Below, piece by piece: positions 10,737 through 21,636 of a stretch of 64,000 nt of DNA. Under the pieces are notes generated by a model. It was given only the letters and a program-made list of their open reading frames with translations, made no database searches and was not told the DNA's origin. Source of the stretch: Anisodus tanguticus (taxonomy: Eukaryota > Streptophyta > Magnoliopsida > Solanales > Solanaceae); contig CM067555.1 of the NCBI GenBank assembly GCA_034509755.1, positions 6,270,142 to 6,334,141 of the forward strand, in the 5' to 3' direction. A program made the translations under genes and the position numbers. Positions within the stretch are counted from its first letter, which is position 1. The number at the start of each line of letters is the position of its first letter.

Positions 10737-12069
10737 ATGGACCCCCAGGTTTTATGTATTTCTAATATAGCAGAATTACGAGATAAAATTATGACGGAGG
10801 TCCACCGATCACAAAATTTCATTCACCATGGATCTACTAAGATGTACTATGATCTCGAGAGTATTTATTGGTGGAACGACATGAAGAGGAGCGTGGCAGA
10901 ATTTGTAGTTCAGTGTCCTAATTGTCAGCAAGTGAAAATAGAGCACCAAAAACTCGGTGGCTTGACTCAGAACATGGAGATTCCGATGTGAAAATGGAAA
11001 ATGATTAATATGGATTTTGTTATGGGTTTACCTCGTTCTTATCGAACGTTTGATTCTATTTGGGTAATTGTTGATAGACCGACCAAATCAGCTCATTTCT
11101 TGCTAGTCAGAACTACCTACACAGCCGAGGACTACGCGAATGAGATTGTTCGCTTTCATGGTGTGCCTATCTCTATTATATCTGACCGAGGTGCTCAGTT
11201 TACAACTAACTTCTGGAAGTCATTTCAGAAAGGTTTAGGCACTCAAGTGAATCTTAGTACAGCTTTCCACCCTCAGACAGACGGGCAGGCCGAGCGTACG
11301 ATTCAGACGCTCGAGGACATGCTACGAGCTCGTGTATTGGATTTTATGGAAGTTGGGATGATCATTTACCTCTTATTGAGTTTACGTATAATAACAACTA
11401 TTATGCCAGCATTAAAATGGCTTCATATGAGGCTTTGTATGGATGGAGATGTAGATCTTCTAACGGATGGTTCGAGGTAGGCGAATCAGAGTTATTTGAG
11501 CCTGACCTAGTACAACAAGCCACAGAGAAGGTAAAGTTGATCCAAGAACGGTTGTTAACGACTCAGAGTCGTCAGAAGTCATACGCAGATGTGAGACGAC
11601 GAGACTTAGAGTTTCAGATTGATGATTGGGTTTTCTTGAAGATTTCGCCTATGAAGGGTGTGATAAGATTCAGGAAGAAAGGAAAGCTTAGTCCAAGGTA
11701 CATTGGACCATATCATATAATTCGACGAATCGGTCAAGTAGCTTATGGATTGGACTTGCCTTCGGAGTTGGAGTTTGTTCATCCGGTTTTCCATGTTTCT
11801 ATGTTGAGAGCATGTGTTGGATTTGAGATCCTTCTCGGATTGTACCGATTGAGGATGTGCAGGTTCCAGAGAATCTATCATATGAAGAGGTTTCTGTTGC
11901 TATACTAGATCGATAAGTCCGCAAGCTGAGGACTAAGGAAGTAGCTTCTGTGAAAGTTTTATTGCGAAATAAGAACGTGAAAGAAATGACATGAGAGACG
12001 GAAGAGGAAATGATGCACAAATATCCACACCTATTCCAGAATAACGTCGAGGTTCTAAGAGAAGCATAA
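10737..12069 (+). pseudogene. Gypsy integrase with chromodomain-like C-terminus (broken)
   Basis: Zinc module: HRSQNFIHHGSTKMYYDL with CPNCQQVK (HHCC). Catalytic core: Asp in MINMDFVMGLP, Asp in ISDRGAQFT, Glu in GQAERTIQTLED, all three kept. Then DWVFLKISPMKG and GPYHIIRRIGQVAYGLDLP, the GPY/F region, followed by a chromodomain-type tail reading VRKLRTKEVASVKVLLRN and KYPHLFQ. Damage: TGA at 10989-10991 where the family has Trp, a frameshift near 11345, another near 11820, TAA at 11914-11916 and TGA at 11992-11994. The tail would direct integration to heterochromatin through histone marks; that role is known for chromoviruses and inferred here. Confidence 0.88.
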
Positions 12070-12219
12070 GGTGAGTTCTATTTCCAAGCTATAAGTCTTA
12101 TGTAGATGTAGTAATGTATGTGATAATATATGATTCTGTGTTGTATTCGCTGGTTACGTGACAAGGATTAGACATGTCACACCAACATTCGAGGACGAAG
12201 GTTTCTAAGGGGAGAAGGA

Positions 12220-14010
12220 TGTAACATCCCGTAATCTTGGGTGATGGGTTGAGCATCTAAACGTATGCAAGTAGACCCGAGCCTCGGAGAATTTATATTA
12301 TATTTATGTATGCTAATAAAGAGATTATTATATAAAATGATTAAACCCCGAAATAGTTTTGGAACATAACAAGTGTGACGACGGGGATTGAAAATAATTT
12401 TGGTGTGTGCATAAAGAGGTGATGGACTAGTGTCATATCACAAAATTATGACATTGAGTATATGAAAGTCTTATAAGTCATTAAGATTTAAGTGAATTGG
12501 GATCACAAAATTAATTATGTATGTAATTGATTAATTGTGGGATTGATTAATTATTTATAGGGACAAGGTTAGTGGAGTATTGTACGTGTAACCTTGTGGT
12601 GATTAATCCTAAATGACTAAGCTAAGTGATCGGTGGGTGCAACACGTGATATGGGCTAGTGGGGAACATGATGATGATAAATCATTATGAGACCACTTTG
12701 GGAGTTTATATACACTGGCTTGGGAATTCTTTGAAGACCATATATGTCCATTCGTATATAGCAGTACCAACAATCCCTTTAACATTTCATTTTGTAAAGC
12801 ATTACATTTCAGTTTGGTTTTGAAAACGTACGAGATCAGTTAGTGCACTGGGTGAGGTTGATAGCAATCCATTTTTAGTTTGAGAAAAAAAAGAGATCGT
12901 CCAGCAACAATAATGGAAGTTCCATTTTAAATTCAATTTCAAGTTATTAAGTTTTGGTTCGAGGTATATTAAGACAAATTATTTCTTTCTTTTGACATGT
13001 TCCATGTAACAAAATATAACTGTGATATTGTTCCATAAATTATTCTACTCATAGTAGTTAAGAATATTCATGTTATTGATTTCAATGTTAAAAGCATGTC
13101 TAAATATGTTCCTAAGTCCTTATTGAGACATACAGAAAAGATGTTGATATTCACAGTGTTAGCCGAAGGGGCAAGGATATTATGTCACTCAGGATGTTTT
13201 ATTGTCATCCATGCATCACATTCATGTACATACATTGACCTCAAAGGAGTTATATACTTTACTATATGTATGCATTATATATATGTATGGGGAATGAGAA
13301 AATGGAAAGGCGTTATATACGCACACCACCTGCAGCTGGTACAAACTGTCACGAAAGAGCCCGAAAAGGTCAATATTGATGCCCTTGTGTGGCCAATACG
13401 ATATAACCTGATGCCCACAAAGGCGGTTATGGACAGAAAGATGCCCTTGTGTGGTCAATATTTATATATATACCGCATTTGCAATGTTATGTTGGTCAGC
13501 TGTTTCTGTTTCAGTTTATTGTTATATCCCTGTTATGCTATTGTCCATGCCTGACATACTCAGTACATCAGTCGTACGACGTCCCTTTTGTCGTGGGGCG
13601 CTGCGTTTTATGCCCGCAGGTTCACATAGACAAGGCGACGGTCCACGTTAGTAGTTGCTAGGTTGCTAACTCAGCGGATTTTGGAGCACTCCCCTTGTTT
13701 CGGAATGTCGGTCTATCTTGGTACGGTACTTCTTGCTTGTATATACAGGTACGGCGGGACCCTGTCCCGACCTTTTGATGTCATGTACTCTCGTAGAGGC
13801 TTGTAGACAGGTGTCATGTGTATAGTAGTCTTGTATGGCCTTGTCGGCCTTTGATATGAGTATGTATATATATAAGATGGTTATCTAATTTTATATAGTC
13901 CTTTTGTGGCTTAGTCCGTATTTAATTATGATCAGGTATTGCTAGTGGGATTGGCGATACCCGGCGGGTAAGGTCCGGGTGCCGTCGCGGCACTCCGATT
14001 TGGGTCGTGA
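12220..14010 (+). repeat. 3' LTR of the Gypsy chromovirus
   Basis: Starts TGTAACATCCCGTAATCTTG right after the purine tract AAGGGGAGAAGGA (12207-12219). It ends in TTTGGGTCGTGA at 14010, where the terminal CA seen in the copy at 53254 is lacking, so the last bases are lost at the junction with an L1 fragment. About 1.8 kb. Inside, CCCTTGTGTGG(C/T)CAATA words repeat near 13380-13465. Reading frames inside it are chance. Confidence 0.8.
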
Positions 14011-14011
14011 T

Positions 14012-15265
14012 GGAGCTTGCATGTTGGTTCCAATCTTGATGAATCCATGGGATTGGGGACTGGTATGGTGGGTAAAAAGGAAAGTCCACAAAGTTGTTCG
14101 AATTCGGATATGGTGGATAAGCTGTCGGATTGACATAGTGTTGAGGGTAGGTTATTGTTTGGGGAACATGGTTACGTCGGTGCCATGGCCATGTGAAATT
14201 GTGCGTAAACGTTCGTGGCTATGTGAATTCCCTCTATCACTATTTGTGCCAAGTCGTGTGGATTTTGCACACGGATGATCGTCTCCTGTCCTTGGATCGT
14301 CATGGTGAAGGTGAGGCCATGGTTTTGGAGACTTAATTCCAACCAAGACTGAGGCATCGTGAGGTTCATCAGTGATTGGGTTGTGTAGACTACCGGAATG
14401 GAGTTTGGTGGTGGTGGTGAGGTCTGCATGTTGATGGGAGTGAGATGGCGGAGGAAGAGAGGACGATTGTAGAGCGATGTTGGTGGTAGAGGTGGGTGTT
14501 GTGGTGGAGTGAAGATGGGGTATTGTTCCTACATGGATGCTGGTTGAAGAAGTGTTCGACGTGAGTTGGTAGCGGGTGTTTTGTGCTTGGGTTTTGGGCA
14601 GAAACCCAGTGGGTCGAAGAGGGTGTTGAAGGAGTTGGAGCCCATAGTAGTGTGAAGGGTAGCTGGGTCATTTCCCTACAGTAGAAAATTACGGTTAGAA
14701 GACGGGTAATTTGAGAACTTACCCGTGGGCCTGCTGGTTCTGAATGGCTTGGGTTGCCTTCTCGTCGGTTGACTTGGAATTTTTGATTTGTTGTAGGAGG
14801 GGAGGAACCTGGATGTGCATGCCTGCTTGCTCGTTTAAGAAAGCGTACGGTTTGCCACTCCGAATCTGACGACATCGTATTTGCCATAGTAGAGTTATGG
14901 GTTGGTGGTGGCTCATGTGACGACGTTGTAGTGGTGGTAGACTGTTTCGCTGGGCTTGAAGGAGATACATGGGGACAACAGAAAGATAAATGTCCAATAC
15001 ATCCACATGATGTACAAAATATTTGGATTCCTTCATATAGAATTTGTTGTCGATGCGATCCAATAAAGAGGTGGGATTTGAGAGGGTTTTCCAAAGGTAC
15101 TTCCACACATAGCGGACCATATCGACCTCTAGTGGTAGTTGAGGTACAAGTATCAATTTTTAATAGCTTTCCCATTTTCATACCCACTCGTTGAAGAATT
15201 TTAGTATCATATGTAAAGAATTGACAAAGAACTGGAATGACTCTGGCTCTAACACCATGTAAAGA
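14012..15265 (-). pseudogene. L1-type LINE ORF1 (nucleic-acid-binding protein), partial
   Basis: On the minus strand the translation shows RVIPVLCQFFTYDTKILQRV near 15200-15260, then KMGKLLKIDTCTSTTTRGRY, CVEVPLENPLKSHLFIGSH, ILYEGIQIFCTSCGCIGHLS: the DUF4283-associated region with a CCHC-type knuckle (C-x2-C-x4-H) found in plant L1 ORF1 proteins. Downstream comes a Pro/Thr/His-rich tail, and below 14430 another frame carries MTIQGQETIIRVQ, so a frameshift is present. The N-terminus, ORF2 (endonuclease, RT) and 3' UTR are absent. ORF1 would coat LINE RNA. The left edge abuts the Gypsy LTR end at 14010. Confidence 0.7.
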
Positions 15266-15409
15266 ATAAATTTTTAGTCTAATTTAATCTTAAAAACTAA
15301 CTTGTATGGTGAGAATTGTCTAAATAGCAGTATATGTGAGGTTGACATTAGAAGCAATAAACTTGGCTCCCATCTTCGTACTGAAAGAAAGTGGTTAAGC
15401 ACAAACTTG

Positions 15410-15541
15410 GGCTCTCATCTTTGTGTCACCTACAACTTCATCTTCTTTTATTGCTACGATTTTATTATTAAAAATATCTCTGAAACTAAGAATATTTTAG
15501 CTGATTTTCTTAGCATGTACAATCATGTTAGTCCAAAGTGA
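15410..15541 (+). pseudogene. RNase H / pol C-terminal tail (pararetrovirus-like)
   Basis: The last residues include a segment NILADFLSMYN, which resembles the end of the RNase H domain in pararetroviral and Gypsy-like pol proteins. It stops at 15541, overlapping the next ORF start (ATG 15525) by 17 bases; such overlaps are usual in compact viral genomes. Upstream RNase H residues are degraded. Confidence 0.45.
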
Positions 15542-16583
15542 CAACCTTGATGAGTATATTACTAATGTTACGGAAATTATTAACCAGAACCATGAAACCA
15601 TAGTAACCAAAATACAAGAAAATACTCATCTTATTAACCAACTCAAAGAAGCCATACAAGACCGACAAACCTTAAAAACCTTACAAAAGCCACAAAAACC
15701 TATTCCTACTTCTGAAAAACCAAATAAACCCACTACAATCCCAGCCTCTATTGCATCCAAACTTGCAACTATGTCATCCTCATCCTTCCAGGTAGCAATG
15801 AGCGACAAACTGAAACATACTCCCAAATTTATTACTGTGTATGAACAAATAAATAAATTTTATGATTATAAATCTAACCCGTATATTTTGAGAAGTGCTA
15901 AATTGAGTAAATATCCCATATTTTTATGTAGTGAAAATGTGAATCCTGTCATAGTGTCAAAACTATTTACTTATGGTTTTATTTACAAAATAATAGTAGA
16001 TGAAACTTTTTATAATATTTCTAAACTACCTAGTATTATACTAGAATCTTCTAAGGCAATGATGGAATCTTTTGAAAAAGGTATATATAGGATACAATTA
16101 TTTGATGTTTCAACAGACCTAACAAGAAAACTCATTATAATCTGTCAATTGTTTAAAACTGGAAGAAACAACAATATTAGTGGAGATGACGAAGATCTAA
16201 AAATGAAAATACCATGTACTGTGGACAAATTCCAAGAATGGTTAAGTGTCAAAAAAGCAATTGGACTATTAACCCTAAAATAAAAAATACAAGACATGCT
16301 AAAAGCAAGAAAAACCTGCATCATTGGAACCACAAAAGGTGGAGACGTAGAAGAACTGATTACCTTATACTATAACAATGACATATTATCCCAAGATACT
16401 ATTGACCTTACTAACATGCATGATAGGATTATGAACATGAAACACAAACATGCCAAAGAGACTCTGGATCAATATCAGATTTTGACAGATCAGAGAAAAA
16501 GGTATGTGATTAATACTAAACATATCACCAATACTACTAATGATACTATTAAAAAAGAAGAATCATCTAATCCTTTTGCATGA
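15525..16583 (+). pseudogene. Last ORF of pararetrovirus-like element (possible transactivator), one stop
   Basis: About 350 codons in one frame, interrupted only by TAA at 16281-16283. The N-terminal third is Asn/Gln/Lys-rich and likely coiled-coil, followed by a Pro/Lys/Thr linker, a central part with alternating aromatic residues, and a charged C-terminus. I do not recognise a catalytic motif. From its place (after pol, before the TATA region) the natural candidate is the transactivator/inclusion-body type protein of caulimovirids, but no diagnostic motif was seen. The near-intact frame suggests a fairly recent copy compared with its neighbours. Confidence 0.45.
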
Positions 16584-17005
16584 TGAAATAAGCACAATGT
16601 AGTTTTAACTATAGCAAGCCTATGATACTCTAATAAACAACCCAATGTAGTTCAACTACAAAAAGGCATATATTACCAACCATACTACCATCATATTACT
16701 ATGCAACAAAATCAAGGAATATTCCAGAAACAACGAAGGCATCCAACAAAAACAACAAATAAGACTCTGCAACAAAAACTGACGCTTGTGCAAATACATC
16801 AAAATAAGTGGCAGACAAGAAAAAAAGACAGTTGTAACAACTTTTGACAAATATGCAACAAGACAAACAACTTTCGTGCAATCATGGCAGACAGAACATA
16901 TCAAATTACTTTATGACTTTTTCGGTGTAATAGTGTAGAAATAGTATAGTCGCCATACTACTGTAGCAATAATGTAATCAACTGTAGCAACAGTATCGAG
17001 GTTAT

Positions 17006-17060
17006 CTATATAAAGAGCTTCTTGTAAACATTGTAAGGCATTCGAAAAATCTTCAATAAA
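17006..17060 (+). promoter_or_regulatory. TATA box and polyadenylation signal of the pararetrovirus-like element
   Basis: CTATATAAAG at 17006-17015 is followed about 40 bases later by AATAAAA (from 17055). Upstream are repeated ACTGTAGCAA words (16963-16990). A TATA box with a poly(A) signal just downstream is the arrangement seen where a terminally redundant pararetroviral RNA starts and ends. Confidence 0.45.
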
Positions 17061-17570
17061 AAATCTTTCTTTGATAAACTTCAATGTCTAGCTAAAAACT
17101 CTCTTAGTCTATAATCTTTTAGCAAGAATAATATCATATTCTTAGAGAAAACCACTTCGATAAATTATACTTAGAACCATATTAGTTCATGAACCTTATC
17201 TTAAAATAGAATTTTGGAAAGAGTCTGTCGAAAGGCCATTAATCACGTAAATTCAGTGAAGAAAGAAGGGAAATCAGTGCCAGGGTGGGTCGAGTATTTC
17301 CAGTGATCTAAGATTCTGCAAAAAGGTATGATTTCTGAACGATGTGTTTCTAATTATAATCTTGATAAGTATAGTCTCTTTAGATATGATGGTAATATTG
17401 GATGAAGGTTATAGACACATAAATTAAAAAATAAATTTTGATCTAATGATAATCGTTTTCATATTACATGTTTGCTATTTAATGAATTTTGAAAATAACT
17501 TGAATAAAATACCGTCTATATCCTATCATCTGTAGGGTCAAATAGATGATGAAAAGATCCACCCAGAAAT

Positions 17571-18213
17571 TATCAAAGTCAGACTCATTCCAATTCTTTA
17601 TTCACCGATGTTAGGTCCCCCAAATTATATTATCCACACTCTAGTTAACAAGGTTTGGGCGTGCGGGGGAGTTTTAAGAGTCTCACATCGGATATGGACT
17701 CCTTATATGGACTTGGACAACCTCACCTTATAAGCTAGCTTTAGGGGTTGAGTTAGGCCCAAGATTCATTCTTTACATGGTATCTGAGCCAGGCCCATTT
17801 CAATTCTATATTCACCGGTGTTGGGTCCCCAAATTATGTCATTCACGCTCCAGTTAACGGGGTCTGGGCGTGTGGGGGGAGTGTTAAGAGTCCCACATCG
17901 GAAATGGAATGGGAATATGGACTCATTAAATGGACTTGGACAATCTTCACCTTACAAGCTAGCTTTTGGGGTTGAGTTAGGACCAAGATTCATTGTTTAC
18001 ACCAGGCCCATTCCAATTCTTTGTTCACCGATGTTGGGCCCTCAAATTATATTATCCACGCTCCAGTTAACAAGGTCTGGGCGTGCGGGGGAGTGTTAAG
18101 AGTCCCACATCGGATATGGAATGGGAACATGGACTCATTAAATGGACTTGGACAATCCTCATCCTATAAGCTAGCTTTTGGGGTTGAGTTAGGCTCAAGA
18201 TCCATTTTTTACG
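17571..18213 (+). mobile_element. Tandem array of a TRIM-like miniature LTR element (3 LTRs, 3 internal parts)
   Basis: The array alternates a short internal part and a short LTR. LTRs: 17672-17777, 17882-18001, 18094-18213, each starting (T)GTTAAGAGTC-CACATCGG and ending in CATT-TTTACA. Internal parts: about 17571-17671, 17778-17881, 18002-18093. The second internal part begins TGGTATCTGAGCC, a primer-binding site for initiator tRNA-Met; every internal part ends in a purine tract GGGCGTG(C/T)GGGGGAG just before the next LTR. There is no coding capacity. LTR of about 120 bp, PBS, PPT and about 100 bp internal are the marks of terminal-repeat retrotransposons in miniature. They move only with proteins from other LTR elements. 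A further unit sits at 21271-21496. Confidence 0.8.
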
Positions 18214-19844
18214 ACTATAAATAAAACGGATGCCCTTCATTTCATGGGGCACCTCATACCAATTTCTTTGATTTACAAGGTCAAGTTATGCATATATTGG
18301 AGGGGAAAAGGTGAAGATATCCATTTAGTTTGATTGTACTTATTTTTAAAAGTTTTATTTTACTATATTTGAATCCAATTAACATAATATTACTAGCAAG
18401 AATTCTAAGTTTCTAACTTCTAACACAATCCAGCATTATAAGCTTGTAATACAATCACAGCAAATTGATTTAACATCAAGACGGTGTACTGTAACGAAAT
18501 TGCATGTTAAATTCACCAATATAAATTGTTTTATTTACCGGTAAAAGAAATAAAGAGCTGTACAAGTTCTTGAATATTTAAAGAGTGCATAGTTTGATTT
18601 TTGTTTACTGATGTATAATTTTCTTGCACCTATCGAATTAAGTTGATGCGTAACAACAAGTGTACAATTAAAGATTCAAGTATTCAAAAGGAGAGATAGT
18701 AAAAACGGGAAAGAGAAAATTTGATTTAACGATCTATTACAAATGTTTTAAAAATTGTATGATACTTTTAACAAGAATCATTGAAAATATATAAGCAGGA
18801 TATATATATCTTGATTTGTAGTGGCCTCTAAGAAATATTGTAACATTTTTCTTTTCTATTTTTCCTTTTCGTCTTTTCCTCTTTTCCAGATTTTTTCGCA
18901 GTGAGGCCTAGGTTCATGGTTAAACGAGTTAAACTAATGACCATTCAGATGACTTGGGTCCTTTATTTTCAAGAAAATCTTGTTTGTTTGAGATTGATCG
19001 TAAGATCTTTTCAGTTGACTAGAATTCGTGACTTGAATGAAATTAAATTTTGTGAAATCAGATTAAATATTTGGCTATATATTATGTGCCTTGCTAAAAA
19101 ACGATCCTTGTTATCAACCACATATTGGGTATTATGCTGTTGTCTTCATATTCAATCCATTTTATGTACTTTCCGAAGGTCAATTGCACTATGTTGCGAA
19201 TGGAAGCTTCAAAGTAGCTGTTTAACATTACAAATTACTACTGTACTACGTTATTTTAATAATTTTGACCAGTTTGACTTTTGAAGAAGTCCACATTAAA
19301 TAAGTCAACGCATATTACCAACCAGAAAGTCAACACCATTTATGTCGGCCCATAAGTGAGGACTTTGCTATCCCACAGATGTTGTCCAAACCTGCAACTT
19401 GCTGAATATTCACACGTTGCAATAATATGGGCCCTTGTGCAGGTCCTGGGCCTGAGACTAAGGCTTAAATTATGGGCCCATCTGACACTTTAGAGCTCAC
19501 AGCCATCTATTATGACTCTTCCGCAATTACTCAGTCTTATTATAGTGGCGGCCAACCAATTTTCCCCCATATTACTAGTATTTTTTGTACTAATTGAAAA
19601 AGGCATGAGGATATTGTTTTAACTACTGAATTTATCCGCTCTTCACGCGATCTTAAAAGACATCATGTAATTTATAAAAATATTATTTAATTAAAATAGA
19701 ATAGATCATTTTTGTCATGTATATGCAGGAAAAATATATTTCTATAAATAACAAAAAATAGTCATCACAATTAGAGGTCAGAAATGTCATGATTTTACAA
19801 TGACAAAGAAATAGTCCAATAATATATATGTTTATACATCACTC
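18214..19844. other. AT-rich spacer, no gene seen
   Basis: About 1.6 kb of AT-rich DNA. A 127-codon frame at 18901-19284 has no recognisable features and biased composition, and is taken as chance. No repeat borders could be supported. Confidence 0.35.
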
Positions 19845-20925
19845 AAAAATCAATACATATCTTGTTACCTTGCAATTGTTTTTATGCAAGTTTTTAAAAA
19901 TAATCAAATTCAACTAAATATGCATTCCCCTTGATATTTCTAAGCAATACTCCATTAAACTTTTTTGAAGAAAAAGATAATGTTGAATAGTATGTATGCG
20001 TCAAATTTTTCTCTTATTTTTGTAATATCAACTTTTCTCCAATTAAGATCCAAAAATCTATCAGTTTCAACAACATAAAATAAATAAATATTTATTTAAT
20101 TAAAACTGCAAAAAATTAAACTATCACCATTTTTAAAATAATAAGAAAATAGACTCAGAGAACAAAGGAGAAAAAAGTGACAATACCTTTTATATGTTTA
20201 CCTTCCATAAAAATCTATGTTGTTTAGATCCTGCAAGTTGTTAATTATCCTATATTGTATCTCACTAATAATTTTACCTAGATTAGTCCACATTATTTAC
20301 GTTACTCTGCGTCTATTCACCACCTGCAAATAAAAAAAATGAAGAGATTAAAGATTCAAATTTGATACCCCACAATTCTCATCATATTTAAAAATCAATA
20401 TATATCATGTTACCTTGCAATTGTTTTCATGCAATGCTTTTTAAAATAACCAAATTTTCAACTAAATATGCATTCCCCTTGGTATTTCTAAGCAATGTTC
20501 TCTCTCAAGGAAAAGATGATGTTGAACAGTGCATATGCGTCAATTTTTTCTCTTTTGTAATACCAGCTTCTCTCCAATTAAGGTCCAAAAAACTATTTGT
20601 TTCAACAACACAAAATAAATCAATATTTGTTTAATTATAATTGCAAAAAAATTGAATTATCATCATTTAAAAATAATAAGATAATAGACTCAGAGAACAA
20701 AAGAGAAAAAGTGACAATACCTTTTATATGTTTACCGTATGAATCGATGTTGTTTAGTTTCTGCAGGTTTTTAATTCCCCTATATTATATCTTACTGATA
20801 ATTTTATTTGAATTAGCCCACATTATTTACATTACTTCATGTCTTTCACCACCTGCAAATTAAAGAAAATGAAAAGATTGAAAATTTAAATTTAACACCC
20901 CACAATTCTCGTCACACTCCCAAAA
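19845..20925. repeat. 545-bp direct tandem duplication (two copies)
   Basis: Two adjacent copies (about 19845-20390 and 20391-20925) share long words in the same order: GTTACCTTGCAATTGTTTT, CAACTAAATATGCATTCCCC, ATAGACTCAGAGAACAAA, CACCACCTGCAAAT and CCCCACAATTCTC. The offset is 545 bases at GTTACCTTGC (19863 against 20408). Copies differ by many substitutions and small indels, so the duplication is not recent. No coding capacity is recognised. Confidence 0.85.
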
Positions 20926-21055
20926 TTACCTTCAGCAGAATATTTAAAGTAAGAAACTCTAAAATGTCAAAAATACAAGAATCTGAATTTTTTATCAAAA
21001 AATATCAAGATAAAAATTGAACTATACTTGATAATTGACTTAAATCCCAAGAAAA

Positions 21056-21270
21056 TTTAACAGAAATATACCCGTGTGTATACCACGGGAAACCAAAACC
21101 AAATTGCACCCAACTTTGTTGTACACATTTACCATAGTTGTAGAATTATTGTACAAGTACAATTAGGATTTATTGTTATACTAGAAATAGGATTTTCCAT
21201 AATTAGGGATTGTAAATTGTATATAAATACCTCTTCATCAATGAGAATAATCGAGGGATTATTTCTTTCA
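21056..21270 (+). repeat. 5' LTR of Copia 3 (left border approximate)
   Basis: Ends GATTATTTCTTTCA exactly before TGGTATCA, as in the related LTR at 32770. A TATA-like TGTATATAAATACC lies at about 21217. The start near TTTAACAGAAATATACCC is a guess because no partner LTR exists. Confidence 0.6.
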
Positions 21271-21496
21271 TGGTATCATAGTCAGTCTCATTCCAATTCT
21301 TTGTTCACCGATGTTAGGCCCCCAATTTATATTATCAACGCTCAAGTTAACAAGGTCTGGGCGTGCGAGGGAGTGTTAAGAGTCTCACATCGAATATGGA
21401 ATGGGAACATGGACTCTTTCTATTGACTTGGACAATCATCATCCTACAAGTTATCTTTTGTGGTTGAGTTAAGCCCAAGATCCATTTTTTTTTTCA
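21271..21496 (+). mobile_element. TRIM unit (internal part plus LTR) between Copia LTR and Copia internal region
   Basis: 21271-21373 is a TRIM internal part starting with the primer site TGGTATCATAGTC and ending in the purine tract GCGTGCGAGGGAG; 21374-21496 is a TRIM LTR (TGTTAAGAGTCTCACATCG to TTTTCA). The Copia primer site follows at 21497. The unit therefore replaces the expected direct join of Copia LTR to Copia primer site, with both borders at primer-binding sites. Sequence closely follows the array at 17571-18213. Confidence 0.75.
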
Positions 21497-21636
21497 TGGT
21501 ATAAGAAGTCTAGGGCTAAAATACCTTCTCACAAAGACAATTTCACTGCCCTTTCTCAGTCTCGGCTTTCGTGCGATTTCTTCCTCTCTTCCCAAATGTT
21601 CTTCCAAATCCCTAATTCACATATTGTTCTTTCGTT

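Larger units (their letters stand above)
8301..14010 (+). mobile_element. Ty3/Gypsy chromovirus remnant with 3' LTR
   Basis: Gag traces at 8386-8620, a long unreadable middle, an integrase with chromodomain-type C-terminus at 10737-12069, a polypurine tract at 12207-12219 and a 3' LTR from 12220. This order is that of plant Gypsy chromoviruses (integrase after RT). No 5' LTR is seen: the left side begins directly in the broken Copia 2 RT. The LTR family recurs as a truncated piece at 52055-53254. Confidence 0.8.
15290..17300 (+). mobile_element. Endogenous pararetrovirus-like 3' end (caulimovirid), partial
   Basis: Three parts in the order of a plant pararetrovirus: the tail of a pol frame, an overlapping last ORF, and a non-coding stretch with a TATA box and AATAAA close together, like the 35S-type promoter/terminator overlap. 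Solanaceae genomes commonly carry such copies (solendovirus/petuvirus type), which fits. The coat, movement and most of the pol regions are missing. Assignment rests on layout and short motifs, so an unusual LTR element remains possible. Confidence 0.5.

Noticed and set aside
13096..13661. Overlapping 66-152-codon frames, one with hydrophobic stretches
   Set aside because: They lie inside the chromovirus 3' LTR, and the homologous LTR at 52055-53254 does not keep the frames.
14390..15187. Cellular CCHC zinc-finger protein gene
   Set aside because: The order of motifs matches L1 ORF1 and the frame is truncated and shifted; no intron or promoter seen.
18901..19284. 127-codon frame rich in Leu, Cys and Arg
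   Set aside because: No motif, no homologous copy in the window, AT-rich surroundings; length is compatible with chance.
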